Positions 17,599-25,330 of a stretch of 43,604 bases of DNA are shown one piece after another; position 1 is the first letter of the stretch; every line of letters begins with the position of its first letter. This DNA comes from an uncultured Clostridia bacterium (lineage in GTDB: Bacteria; Bacillota; Clostridia; Oscillospirales; Acutalibacteraceae), in assembly GCA_946186245.1 (NCBI GenBank), contig CAMHMN010000015.1, positions 1 through 43,604 of the forward strand, in the 5' to 3' direction. The notes under the pieces were generated by a model. That model did not search any database, was not told the origin of the DNA, and saw only the letters and a list, made by a program, of their open reading frames with translations. The position numbers and the translations under genes were made by a program.

Positions 17599-19449
17599 TC
17601 AGCCCGCCTTCGAGGCAGTGGTACTCTTGGTGCTCTTGGAGGCGGTGGTACTGCCTGTTTTGCCCTTGGCGGTCGTGCTGTTTTTCCCGTCCTTGGCGGT
17701 GGTGCTGCCTGTGTCGCCCGCCTTGGTAGTGGTGGTTTCCTTCCGGGTGGTCAGCTTGGAATTGGCGATGCCTTTGAGGTTCGGCAGGTAAATGCCGCGG
17801 ATTTCCTTCTCGTTGCCCTCGTAGGTCATATCGTCGTCGTAGATGAATTTGATGAGCTTGTCGGAATTGACGCTGAGATTGGCCGCGAGAGCCTCATTGC
17901 CGTTGCTCATCTTCTGCACGGTGTAGCTTCCCTTGATGGGAATGGAAATCTGCTTGGTATCGTAATTGGCTATTTCGGCGGCCTCGGTAACAAGACCCAC
18001 CAGCTCGCCTTTGCTGAAATCGGTCGTCACATATTCCAGACAGGCATATGCGATGCTCAGCAGATCCATCTTGCTCACGCCTTTGAGCTCCGCCATAATC
18101 TCGGACAGCACCTTTCGCTGACGCTTGGTACGTCCGAAGTCGGAGTCAATCTTTCTGATTCGCGCATAGTTCAGCGCTTCGGCGCCGTTCATGTAATAGG
18201 TACCCTTGCCCTTGCTGAAACGCGGGAAGAGTCCGTATTTCTCATGGCTGCACATATAGCGCGCTTCGGCTCCGGTCACAGTGATTTTGATGCCGCCCTT
18301 GCCGTTGATCTTGCCTATTTTGTTGACAACCGTCTTGAACGCCTTGAAGTCAACGATGATATACTTGTCCACATTGATGCCGAGATTGGCGGACAGCGTC
18401 TTCTTGAGCAGGTTCACTCCGCCCACCGAATAGGCGGAATTCAGCTTGGTGCCGTATTTTCCCGGTATCTTGATGTAAAGGTCACGCAGGAAAGAGATCA
18501 TCTTTATCTTTTTGTGCTTGCGGTCTATGGTGAGCATCATCATAGCGTCGCTTCGGCCTTCCTCGCTCATGCTGCGGCGGTCGCTGCCTATCAGAAGGAT
18601 GTTCTCGATATCCGAGTCGAACATGATGGGCGTATCGGGAAGCTCGATGTCGGTGTCGTCCACGCCGTCCATTTCCGCAGCCGCAGCTGCGTCCGCCTTG
18701 GCGTCGATTTTCGAGCCGGCGCTGCGTGTGACGGTTTCATTGGAATCGACAAAATTCATGCGGTTGAGCAGTGCGCTGACGCCTACGCCCAGCGACATCA
18801 GAAACGCAATGAAAAGACACGTCGCGGTCAGGGAAGCCTTCTGCCACATCTTCATAGGCTTGCGGTTGCGGGCTTTTTTCTTGCCGCGCTTGGCATTGTT
18901 GATCTCGTCGCTGCCCTCTCCCGAGAGCTTGGGCACATAATATTCCACATCGCGGATCACGGTGCCGCTTTTGTCCTTTTCCTTGAGATGCTCCACTCTG
19001 GAAGCGCCGTTTTTGCTCTGCTCGTAACGCTCTTCAAAATCCCGCTTGTTTTCCCTTTTTCGCTGCGCCGCCTCACGGAAGGTATCCAGAAGGGGCGGTT
19101 CCTCATCCGGCTCCAGCTGTCTGGCAGGCCGCGAGGAAGAACGGCGCTGAAAGCGTCTGGCAGTCGAATGATCTCGGCCGTCGCTGCCGTAGGTCGCGCC
19201 GTTCGGGTGAATCTTTCCGTCCGGCACAGGCGCGGCGTCGATAGCGGCTTCCCGCTTTTCCTTTTCATCGCGAAGACGTTCGCTGCGGTAATCGCTTATG
19301 GATTTGGGCTGATACTCTATGCCGTCGTTTTCCGCGCTTCTGCCCCTGAATTCCTTCCGGCTGACGCCGCGTTCGACATAATTGTGCGGCATGGAATCCC
19401 GGATGCTTCTGACATTGCGCGAAAGCTCACGGCGTTCTGTATTGTCCAT
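17599..19449 (-). CDS. LytR-CpsA-Psr (LCP) family protein
   Basis: 616-residue membrane protein. LCP proteins move glycopolymers (teichoic acid or capsule) from a lipid carrier to peptidoglycan. Residues 1-204 form an unusually long, charged, low-complexity cytoplasmic region; residues 205-228 are the membrane helix (TATCLFIAFLMSLGVGVSAL). The LCP domain starts at about 283 (ENILLIGSDRRSMSEEGRSD), with the conserved arginine and acidic residues in the pyrophosphate site, MISFLRDLYIKIPG, TKLNSAYSVGG, and NYARIRKIDSDFGRTKRQRK. The C-terminal 45 residues are a threonine/lysine/glycine-rich tail (STTASKSTKSTTASKAG). It lies 23 nt after the HEPN gene. Which polymer it attaches is unknown. Confidence 0.93.
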   Translation of the reverse strand: MDNTERRELSRNVRSIRDSMPHNYVERGVSRKEFRGRSAENDGIEYQPKSISDYRSERLRDEKEKREAAIDAAPVPDGKIHPNGATYGSDGRDHSTARRFQRRSSSRPARQLEPDEEPPLLDTFREAAQRKRENKRDFEERYEQSKNGASRVEHLKEKDKSGTVIRDVEYYVPKLSGEGSDEINNAKRGKKKARNRKPMKMWQKASLTATCLFIAFLMSLGVGVSALLNRMNFVDSNETVTRSAGSKIDAKADAAAAAEMDGVDDTDIELPDTPIMFDSDIENILLIGSDRRSMSEEGRSDAMMMLTIDRKHKKIKMISFLRDLYIKIPGKYGTKLNSAYSVGGVNLLKKTLSANLGINVDKYIIVDFKAFKTVVNKIGKINGKGGIKITVTGAEARYMCSHEKYGLFPRFSKGKGTYYMNGAEALNYARIRKIDSDFGRTKRQRKVLSEIMAELKGVSKMDLLSIAYACLEYVTTDFSKGELVGLVTEAAEIANYDTKQISIPIKGSYTVQKMSNGNEALAANLSVNSDKLIKFIYDDDMTYEGNEKEIRGIYLPNLKGIANSKLTTRKETTTTKAGDTGSTTAKDGKNSTTAKGKTGSTTASKSTKSTTASKAG

Positions 19450-19472
19450 CGGCTGTCATCTCCTGTCCTCTC

Positions 19473-19916
19473 TCATTTATCGCAGTAATTGTCGCTGTCA
19501 TAATCGTCATCATAGATCAGCGAGCAGATATATTCATAAATCTCTCTGGTAACGCCTATATTGCGGTCGATCATATCCCGGTCAGGGTTTTCCCAGTTGT
19601 CGGAGGGATAGCGGCATTCCACATAATACCTGTTGAGCAGCGCTGTCTCGCCGATAAAGCAGTTGAATCTGGAATTGTATTTGCAGGCTTGACGCACCAG
19701 CCACGAAAGGTTGTGTCCGTCAAAGGTCTGACCGCTCATGAAAAGCAGATAAGCCTTGAGGGATTTTTCGATGGTCTGCTGGCAATGGAACCCCGCGGAA
19801 TTCAAACATGTGCCGCCTTCATAAAGCTGCAAAGCCGCGTCGAGATCCTCGCTGGCATACTCCATCCATTCAAAATAATGGCGGCTGTCCCGCTTGCCGT
19901 GTCTATTCCGACTCAT
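19473..19916 (-). CDS. HEPN domain protein
   Basis: 147-residue all-helical HEPN protein. It shows the family pattern: YFEWMEYASEDLDAALQLYE, the helix with HCQQTIEKSLKAYLLFM, then DGHNLSWLVRQACKYN and RYPSDNWENP. HEPN proteins in this arrangement pair with minimal nucleotidyltransferases, and some are RNase toxins. The R-x4-6-H catalytic motif of the toxin group is not seen in the C-terminal half, so RNase activity is doubtful. The ATG at 19916 is preferred over the upstream TTG at 19928. The gene overlaps its upstream partner (19903-20214) by 14 nt. The C-terminus is acidic (DDDYDSDNYCDK). Confidence 0.85.
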   Translation of the reverse strand: MSRNRHGKRDSRHYFEWMEYASEDLDAALQLYEGGTCLNSAGFHCQQTIEKSLKAYLLFMSGQTFDGHNLSWLVRQACKYNSRFNCFIGETALLNRYYVECRYPSDNWENPDRDMIDRNIGVTREIYEYICSLIYDDDYDSDNYCDK

Positions 19917-20214
19917 AAAGCACAACACCGCCGTTCAGGATCCCGCGATACGCAAAGGTGTCCGGGTCTTCGATGGCATTTTTCCACTGCTCGTCGGTAT
20001 AGACCCGAACGTCAAACGGAATCTCACATTCCAGATTGAGATAGATCTTCTGTTCTGTCTTGAGACATTCCCCGTCTTTGACAACGACACACAGCTTGAA
20101 GGAAACCAACTCGCCCGCCGGCGTGTGCTTTTCATTGAAGATGATGATCCGGACGGGCCTGACCAGGCCGGCAATTTCTTCGCAAAGCCTGGTAATTCTG
20201 TCGTCATATACCAT
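19903..20214 (-). CDS. Degenerate nucleotidyltransferase-like partner of the HEPN protein
   Basis: 103-residue protein whose layout fits the MNT half of HEPN/MNT pairs: N-terminal helix DDRITRLCEEIAGLV, then a strand and loop VRIIIFNEKHTPAGELVSFK in the place where active enzymes have GSxARG and SDxD, then LCVVV and a later IPFDVRVYTDEQW resembling the third acidic strand. The GS motif and the paired aspartates of the active site are absent, so if it is a homologue it is probably not catalytic. It overlaps the HEPN gene. It has its own promoter at 20254-20282. Assignment rests on context and weak pattern, so moderate confidence. Confidence 0.6.
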   Translation of the reverse strand: MVYDDRITRLCEEIAGLVRPVRIIIFNEKHTPAGELVSFKLCVVVKDGECLKTEQKIYLNLECEIPFDVRVYTDEQWKNAIEDPDTFAYRGILNGGVVLYESE

Positions 20215-20253
20215 CTGCCGTCATTCCTTTCAACCACATAGATTTACATATTA

Positions 20254-20282
20254 ATTGTATCATTTGTTTTGCGATTTTTCAA
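20254..20282 (-). promoter_or_regulatory. Promoter of the HEPN pair
   Basis: On the minus strand -35 TTGAAA (20282-20277), 17-nt spacer, -10 TACAAT (20259-20254). It drives the nucleotidyltransferase-like and HEPN genes; the LCP gene 23 nt further on may be in the same transcript. Confidence 0.7.
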
Positions 20283-20418
20283 TAATTATAAATGAAATAT
20301 ATGTTAAAGAAAAATGAGCATCTTCCGACCGCCGTTATGAATAATGCCGGAACAAAGGTCAATACTAGCATTGCAGAATCTTTTATTGCTATAATCAAAA
20401 AGAAAGGTCGCATGAATT

Positions 20419-21207
20419 ATGAGCAAAATAAAACTCGGTTCTCCCATGAGAATCCAAAAGAGATCGCTCAGCAGCTACGCGTCATTCGCGCTCTTTGTGG
20501 CCGCCGCTGCCATTGCCCTGAGCGCTCTGATCATCAGGGTCGGAAAGGACAGGCTGACAGAAACGTATGATGACGCTCTTTCCTCCGCACCCGGCCGGAC
20601 GGATTCCACAAGCGCGGTTAATTCCGATGAAGACCAACCCAATGAATCCTCCACCACCCCGCAGACTTCACAGGCCGGACAGAAACCCACCAAAGCCACC
20701 ACCCGGCATATTGTCGAGGACAAAGAGGATGACTTTGACGAATTTGAGGACCGCGAAGACAGCGAGGAAACCCTGGCCATTCAGGTCATGGGAAACGCCA
20801 AAAGCTACGTGCGTCCTTCCGGCGGCGCGATCATCAAGCCGTGCAGCCTGAAGGAGCTTGCCTATTCGCGCACGATGAAGGACTGGCGGGTTCACAACGG
20901 ACTTGACATTGCCGCCGAAAAGGGTGAAATCGTCAAATCCGCCGGCGAGGGCAAGGTGACGGACATTACCACCGACTCGCTCTACGGCACCACTGTGGTG
21001 ATCAACCAGAACGACGGCATGATGGTCTACTACCGCGGTCTGAACAAGGACACGGCGGTACGTCAGGGCGAAAACATCGCGGAAGGGGCAGCCATCGGCA
21101 CAGTGGGAGAAATTCCCTGTGAAGCGGCGGACGGCACGCATCTTCACATCGAAGTAAGGAGCGACAACAAATACCTCGATCCGGCGGAGGCTCTGGGAAT
21201 CAAATAA
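20419..21207 (+). CDS. M23 family metallopeptidase, membrane-anchored (SpoIIQ-like layout)
   Basis: 262-residue protein: short cytoplasmic N-terminus, membrane helix at about 20-40, acidic low-complexity linker (about 45-120, with DKEDDFDEFEDREDSEET), then an M23/LytM domain. Zinc ligands are visible in VHNGLDIA (His159, Asp163) and THLHIEV (His241, His243). The position that usually has a second catalytic histidine (YxHL) reads YYRGLN, so activity may be reduced. One helix plus LytM matches SpoIIQ of endospore formers, but no other sporulation gene is near and the name is only suggested. The ATG follows AAAGG by 11 nt. It ends at a strong terminator. Confidence 0.85.
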   Translation: MSKIKLGSPMRIQKRSLSSYASFALFVAAAAIALSALIIRVGKDRLTETYDDALSSAPGRTDSTSAVNSDEDQPNESSTTPQTSQAGQKPTKATTRHIVEDKEDDFDEFEDREDSEETLAIQVMGNAKSYVRPSGGAIIKPCSLKELAYSRTMKDWRVHNGLDIAAEKGEIVKSAGEGKVTDITTDSLYGTTVVINQNDGMMVYYRGLNKDTAVRQGENIAEGAAIGTVGEIPCEAADGTHLHIEVRSDNKYLDPAEALGIK

Positions 21208-21220
21208 TCGTTTATCGCTG

Positions 21221-21270
21221 CGGCAGGCTTTTCCCTCGCAAAGGACAAGCCTGCCGTATTTTATTTTTTT
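21221..21270 (+). terminator. Intrinsic terminator after the M23 gene
   Basis: CGGCAGGCTT (21221-21230) and AAGCCTGCCG (21247-21256) form a perfect 10-bp stem with a 16-nt loop, followed by TATTTTATTTTTTT. Confidence 0.93.
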
Positions 21271-21321
21271 ATAAATTTTTACTCTATTTTCAAATTTCCA
21301 CTATCATATTACATAAAAAGG

Positions 21322-21330
21322 TGTTATAAT
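21322..21330 (+). promoter_or_regulatory. Extended -10 promoter before the mscS gene
   Basis: TGTTATAAT: a TATAAT hexamer (21325-21330) preceded by the TGn extension, in an AT-rich stretch without a good -35. The mscS ATG is 38 nt downstream behind AAGGGAG. Confidence 0.55.
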
Positions 21331-21367
21331 TTTATAGAAGTATTTTTTTATCAAGGGAGAAATCAAC

Positions 21368-22222
21368 ATGAGTGAATTCTGGAACAAATACGTAGTCGAT
21401 TTTTTCGGCCGGTACATCGACTTTGACGCCGCAGGCAAATGGATGCTTTCGATGCTGCCCAAGCTGATCGGCGGACTGGCCATCTTTATCATTGGCTGGT
21501 GGCTGGCGGGAATCATTGCGCGCATCGTGGTCAGAGGAATGGAAAGAGCAAAGGTGGATCAGGGCGTCAGAGAATTCCTGTATGCCTGCGTCAAGATTGT
21601 CATCAAAATCATCGTGGTCATCACCGCGCTCTCCACCATGGGCATGAACGTCACCACACTGGTAGCCGCTCTCGGCACGGCCGGCGTCGCCATCGGCCTG
21701 GCGCTCAAGGACAGCCTTTCCAACTTCGCCAGCGGCGTGCTGATTCTCTTCAATCACACCTTCAAGGTGGGCGATTTCATTGAAATCGACGGACAGACGG
21801 GCACGGTCAGACGCATTGAGCTGATGTTCACCACGCTCGCCACCGCCGACAACAAGCGCCTGATTGTTCCCAATTCCGTCATAACCAGCGACATGATCAT
21901 CAATTACACCGCCAAGAACACCCGCCGTCTCGATCTGACGATAGGCGTCGCCTACGGTTCGGACATTCTCGCTGTCAAGAATGCCATCACAGCGGCTCTC
22001 AAGGCCTGCAAGAATGTGAGCTGGGAGAAGGATCCCATCATCGGCATTACTTCCTTTGACGACAGCGCCATTACCTTCGACGTGAAGGTATGGGTCAAGA
22101 CTTCCGCCTTCATCGAGTCAAAATATGTGATCAACGAAAACATTCTCGCCGAGCTCAACAAGGCGGGCGTGGAGATTCCGTTCAATCAGCTCGACGTACA
22201 TATGATCGATTCCAAGGCATAA
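21368..22222 (+). CDS. Small-conductance mechanosensitive channel (MscS family)
   Basis: 284-residue channel that opens on membrane tension and releases solutes during osmotic downshock; it works as a heptamer. Three membrane helices occupy about residues 27-125. The pore helix is clear: ALGTAGVAIGLALKDSLSNF followed by ASGVLILFNHTFKVGDFIEI, with the small-residue packing typical of TM3. The soluble beta domain follows (DGQTGTVRRIELMFT, and RLIVPNSVI). Length equals E. coli MscS (286). It is the first gene of a likely transcript with the YdcF-like and GNAT genes. Confidence 0.95.
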   Translation: MSEFWNKYVVDFFGRYIDFDAAGKWMLSMLPKLIGGLAIFIIGWWLAGIIARIVVRGMERAKVDQGVREFLYACVKIVIKIIVVITALSTMGMNVTTLVAALGTAGVAIGLALKDSLSNFASGVLILFNHTFKVGDFIEIDGQTGTVRRIELMFTTLATADNKRLIVPNSVITSDMIINYTAKNTRRLDLTIGVAYGSDILAVKNAITAALKACKNVSWEKDPIIGITSFDDSAITFDVKVWVKTSAFIESKYVINENILAELNKAGVEIPFNQLDVHMIDSKA

Positions 22223-22244
22223 GCAGCTCATGGGAGAAGGCAGA

Positions 22245-23513
22245 ATGCAGAACAATACAAATTTCCCCTGTCAGCCGGCTGACAGCCGGACGGATAGCCG
22301 CAGACCGGAAGACGCAGAGCTCCGCAAAAAAACAGAGCCGGCGATTCGCCAGGGCAGTACAGAGGTGCTGCACAGCAGACGTCCGGAGCCGTCTCCGACA
22401 CGGGAACGCAGAAAGGTTCCCGATCAGGATCTCATTCCTCAGAAGCCATCCGAAAGCTCCCCGCCCCGGCGAACCGAAGTGCGCAGGAACGGTACGCCGC
22501 GTCCGGAGCAGGCTCCGGCGGAAAACCCGCGCCAATCCTCCCGGCAGAACGGTCGTCCCCGGCAGGTGGTGGTCGGCAGACCCAAGTCGGAAAAGACAGA
22601 AGAACCGCGGCGGCAGACCGTCGTCGTGGACAGTCCGGACATCGACGCCAAGCCCCCCAAGACCGGGAAAACGGACGAGGACAAAAGCCGCCTGACCGAC
22701 GATCATAACGGCAAGAAGGATAAAAAATTCTACTTCCAGCGGCCGGGCGAGATTTCCACCCTGCGCAAGATGCTGATCATTGTATTCGGACTGCTTTTCT
22801 TCTGGTGCATTGCTCCGGCATTCTTCCACATCAGGGGAATCGGCGTCATTTCATCGTCGGCGGTGATGCTGGGAATATGCCTGACCGCCATGTTCTGGCA
22901 CCTGATCGACCGCAACTGGACCTTCAGAAAGACGGCTGCGGTATCGCTTGCCGCCCTGGTATTCGCCGCCTGCGTCGCGGCATTCAGCGTGGTTTCGGGC
23001 ATGATGCTGAAGGCGTCGCTTACCGCCATTCCAGCCGACCGTCCAAGCTATACGCTGGTGGTGCTGGGCTGCAAGGCGCACGGTGATCAGCCGAGCTGGA
23101 TGCTCAGCGACCGTCTGGAAAAGGCCTATTCCATCCTCCGGGACAATCCGAAGATCAAATGCGTCGTCACGGGCGGCAAGGGGGATGACGAGCAATTCAC
23201 CGAGGCTTACGTCATGAAAAAATTCCTTGTCGAAAAGGGCATTTCACCCGACAGAATCTACACGGAGGAGCTTTCGCAAAGCACCGAGGAAAACCTGCTT
23301 TATTCCAAGGGGATTATACGGCTCAACGGGCTGTCTGAAAATATCGTGATCGTCACCGATCGTTTTCATGTGCTGAGGGCGAGAATCTGGGCGGAAAAAT
23401 CCGGGTTTACCAACATTTATTCCGGCTGCTGCGAAACACGGTCCTATCTCGTCATCGGATACTGGTTCCGGGAGATGTTCGGACTGGCGCGGCTGTATAT
23501 TTTCGGGGTATAA
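22245..23513 (+). CDS. YdcF-like (DUF218) membrane protein with long disordered N-terminus
   Basis: The first 165 or so residues are rich in Pro, Arg, Lys and Ser and look disordered. Three membrane helices follow (about residues 176-194, 199-219 and 229-251), then a DUF218 domain: YTLVVLGCKAHGDQPSWMLS, VVTGGKGDDEQFTEAYVMKK, STEENLLYSKG and IVIVTDRFHVLRAR. DUF218 proteins (YdcF, SanA, ElyC) affect envelope polysaccharides, and the YdcF-type fold binds nucleotides, but the reaction is unclear. The ATG at 22245 is preferred over 22230 because GGGAGAAGG lies just before it. It begins 22 nt after mscS and precedes the GNAT gene by 31 nt. Confidence 0.87.
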   Translation: MQNNTNFPCQPADSRTDSRRPEDAELRKKTEPAIRQGSTEVLHSRRPEPSPTRERRKVPDQDLIPQKPSESSPPRRTEVRRNGTPRPEQAPAENPRQSSRQNGRPRQVVVGRPKSEKTEEPRRQTVVVDSPDIDAKPPKTGKTDEDKSRLTDDHNGKKDKKFYFQRPGEISTLRKMLIIVFGLLFFWCIAPAFFHIRGIGVISSSAVMLGICLTAMFWHLIDRNWTFRKTAAVSLAALVFAACVAAFSVVSGMMLKASLTAIPADRPSYTLVVLGCKAHGDQPSWMLSDRLEKAYSILRDNPKIKCVVTGGKGDDEQFTEAYVMKKFLVEKGISPDRIYTEELSQSTEENLLYSKGIIRLNGLSENIVIVTDRFHVLRARIWAEKSGFTNIYSGCCETRSYLVIGYWFREMFGLARLYIFGV

Positions 23514-23544
23514 ATATGACTGTAGTTTGAAAGGACTGAAAGAA

Positions 23545-24168
23545 TTGGTTATAAGAGAGATGGAAGCAAAGGACGTCATGGGCATTGTGAGTCTGATCCG
23601 CAACGAGCTGGGCTACGACGATATTTCTTCCGACGTTTACGACCGTGTCATCAGGATATACAACGCCGACAAATACGTCACCTTCGTCGCGGAAGATGAG
23701 GGAAACATCATCGGATTTGTGGGAATCATGCGCGGGCTTGCCTTCGAGCTGGACGGAGAATACGTGAGGGTCATCGCCCTGGCGGTCAGCAGAGCCTACC
23801 AGAGCAAGGGCATAGGCAGCAAGCTCGAAGCCCGTGTGGAGAGATACGCCGAGGAAACCGGCGCGAACAGCATCGTCATTTCCAGCGGACTCAACCGCAA
23901 CAAGGCGCATGTCTTCTACGGCAACCGCGGCTATGAAAAGAAGGGCTACTCCTTCATCAAGCTCCTCGCCCAGAAGAAGAAATTCTCCTACGACGATGTG
24001 GTATTCACGCCCATTCCTTCCAGGCTTGGCAAGGACGAAAATTACGACGCCAGCTGGCTGGACGAATTGGAAAACGATATGGAAACCGACACGGAAACCC
24101 ACACGGAAACCCACACGGAAACCCACACGGAAATCGACACGGAAATCAAAGAATCCCCTGAAGAATAA
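23545..24168 (+). CDS. GNAT family N-acetyltransferase with repetitive acidic tail
   Basis: GNAT fold: VIREMEAKDVMGIVSLIRNE is the first strand and helix, EYVRVIALAVSRAYQSKGIG with SKGIGSKL is the acetyl-CoA pyrophosphate loop, and NKAHVFYGNRGYEKKGYSF is the C-terminal motif. A TTG at 23545 is the likely start because AAAGGA lies 9 nt upstream; the frame is open from 23527. The last 30 residues are an ETHT-type repeat (TETHTETHTETHTEIDTEIK) encoded by a 12-bp tandem repeat at 24082-24147 and are unlike GNAT enzymes. Substrate unknown. Confidence 0.87.
   Translation: MVIREMEAKDVMGIVSLIRNELGYDDISSDVYDRVIRIYNADKYVTFVAEDEGNIIGFVGIMRGLAFELDGEYVRVIALAVSRAYQSKGIGSKLEARVERYAEETGANSIVISSGLNRNKAHVFYGNRGYEKKGYSFIKLLAQKKKFSYDDVVFTPIPSRLGKDENYDASWLDELENDMETDTETHTETHTETHTEIDTEIKESPEE
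24082..24147 (+). repeat. 12-bp tandem repeat in the GNAT tail
   Basis: About five units of GAAACCCACACG, with the first and last copies diverged (GAAACCGACACG, GAAATCGACACG), encoding the tetrapeptide ETHT or ETDT. All units keep frame. Such short arrays can gain or lose copies by slippage. Confidence 0.85.
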
Positions 24169-24175
24169 TTAAATA

Positions 24176-24240
24176 AACGCCTCCCTGCATATACATTGAT
24201 TATGATTCATTACCAATGTTATGACGGAGGCGTTTTTGTT
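24176..24240 (+). terminator. Hairpin with T-run that also contains the next gene's ribosome binding site
   Basis: AACGCCTCC (24176-24184) pairs with GGAGGCGTT (24226-24234), 9 bp, followed by TTTGTT. Inside the 41-nt loop ACATTG and CAATGT can also pair. The 3' arm GGAGG is the only good ribosome binding site for the TTG start at 24241. The element can be a terminator for the GNAT transcript, a switch hiding the ribosome binding site, or both. Confidence 0.65.
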
Positions 24241-25266
24241 TTGGCTGATTCATTTGAATGGCATAAGGCTTTCAGACGCAAAAAAGCAGTCATCGTCCTG
24301 CTGTGCCTTCTTCTATGCTTTGCGATCCTGTTCAATCTGGCGTCAAAAATGTCGGAATGGCAGAAGGAGGCAAACGGACGGCTGCTGAAATGGGTGGACT
24401 TCAACGTGACGGCGGCGGCGATGAAGGACGCTCTGGCATACGACGTTTCCACCCACGGGCAGAAGAACGAGATACACTGGATCGATCTGCTTGCCTTTCT
24501 GGGGGCGAAGTACGGAGGGGATTTTTCCCGTTACAAAAAATCCGATATGGAGAAGCTCGCTTCACGTCTGAAAGACGGCGAAAGCATCGACGAAATCACA
24601 GCCGGCATGACGTACTTTGAATATTACAGCGTGGCTTACGAATCGGTGCTGGGCGGTCTGGTGGGGGAATATTCCGTCCAGACAGGGAAAAGCAAATCCG
24701 GTGCGCCGGAATTCGAGCCGAAATACGGATTGAAGGCATTCGCGCCCATCGCGAGGGGCTGGTCCTTCTCCCACAGCGACGACTTCGGCAGCTCGCGGGA
24801 ATTCGGATTCAGGCGGCGGCATCTGGGTCACGACCTTTTCGGCAGCGTCGGCACGCCGGTGATCAATGTCGAAACCTGCGTGGTGCAGGTGCTGGGCTGG
24901 AACCGGTACGGCGGCTGGCGCATCGGCATGCGGAGCCTGGACGGACGGCGGTATTACTATTACGCCCATCTGCGCAGCGGACACCCTTACGCCCAAGGAC
25001 TTGCCGAAGGGCAGACAGTCTACGCGGGCGAAGTGATCGGATACTTAGGCATGACGGGATATTCCGACAAGGAGGACTACAACGGCATGCAGCGTCCGCA
25101 CCTTCACTTCGGGGTACAGCTGATCTTTGACGAGAGCAGTCAAAACGAAATCTGGATAGACCCGTACGAGCTTGTCAAATTTCTGGGCAGTCACCGTTCG
25201 GCGGCGGTGAGCGTCGGCAACGGGGAATACAGAAGAGAAGGACTGTATTACGATACTATAGAGTAA
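24241..25266 (+). CDS. M23 family metallopeptidase, membrane-anchored
   Basis: 341-residue protein with a TTG start at 24241, chosen because GGAGG lies 10 nt upstream; the frame is open from 24196. A membrane helix spans about 16-32, then a helical region of unknown role, then an M23 domain from about 160. All peptidase residues are visible: RRHLGHDLF (His194, Asp198), YYYAHL (His243) and RPHLHFGVQ (His287, His289). It is predicted to cut peptidoglycan cross-links outside the membrane. Translation may be governed by the hairpin at 24176-24240. It converges with the MATE gene; the 64-nt gap holds no clear terminator. Confidence 0.9.
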   Translation: MADSFEWHKAFRRKKAVIVLLCLLLCFAILFNLASKMSEWQKEANGRLLKWVDFNVTAAAMKDALAYDVSTHGQKNEIHWIDLLAFLGAKYGGDFSRYKKSDMEKLASRLKDGESIDEITAGMTYFEYYSVAYESVLGGLVGEYSVQTGKSKSGAPEFEPKYGLKAFAPIARGWSFSHSDDFGSSREFGFRRRHLGHDLFGSVGTPVINVETCVVQVLGWNRYGGWRIGMRSLDGRRYYYYAHLRSGHPYAQGLAEGQTVYAGEVIGYLGMTGYSDKEDYNGMQRPHLHFGVQLIFDESSQNEIWIDPYELVKFLGSHRSAAVSVGNGEYRREGLYYDTIE

Positions 25267-25330
25267 AAGAGAAAAAGCCCGTGCCCGCCCGGAGAAAAAA
25301 CGCTCCCTGAATTGGCGCTGCGCGCTTACC

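Noticed and set aside
20330..20400. Sigma-F or sigma-G promoter for the SpoIIQ-like gene
   Set aside because: TTGCAG and TATAAT occur here but are only 13 nt apart, and no good sporulation-type -35/-10 pair could be found.
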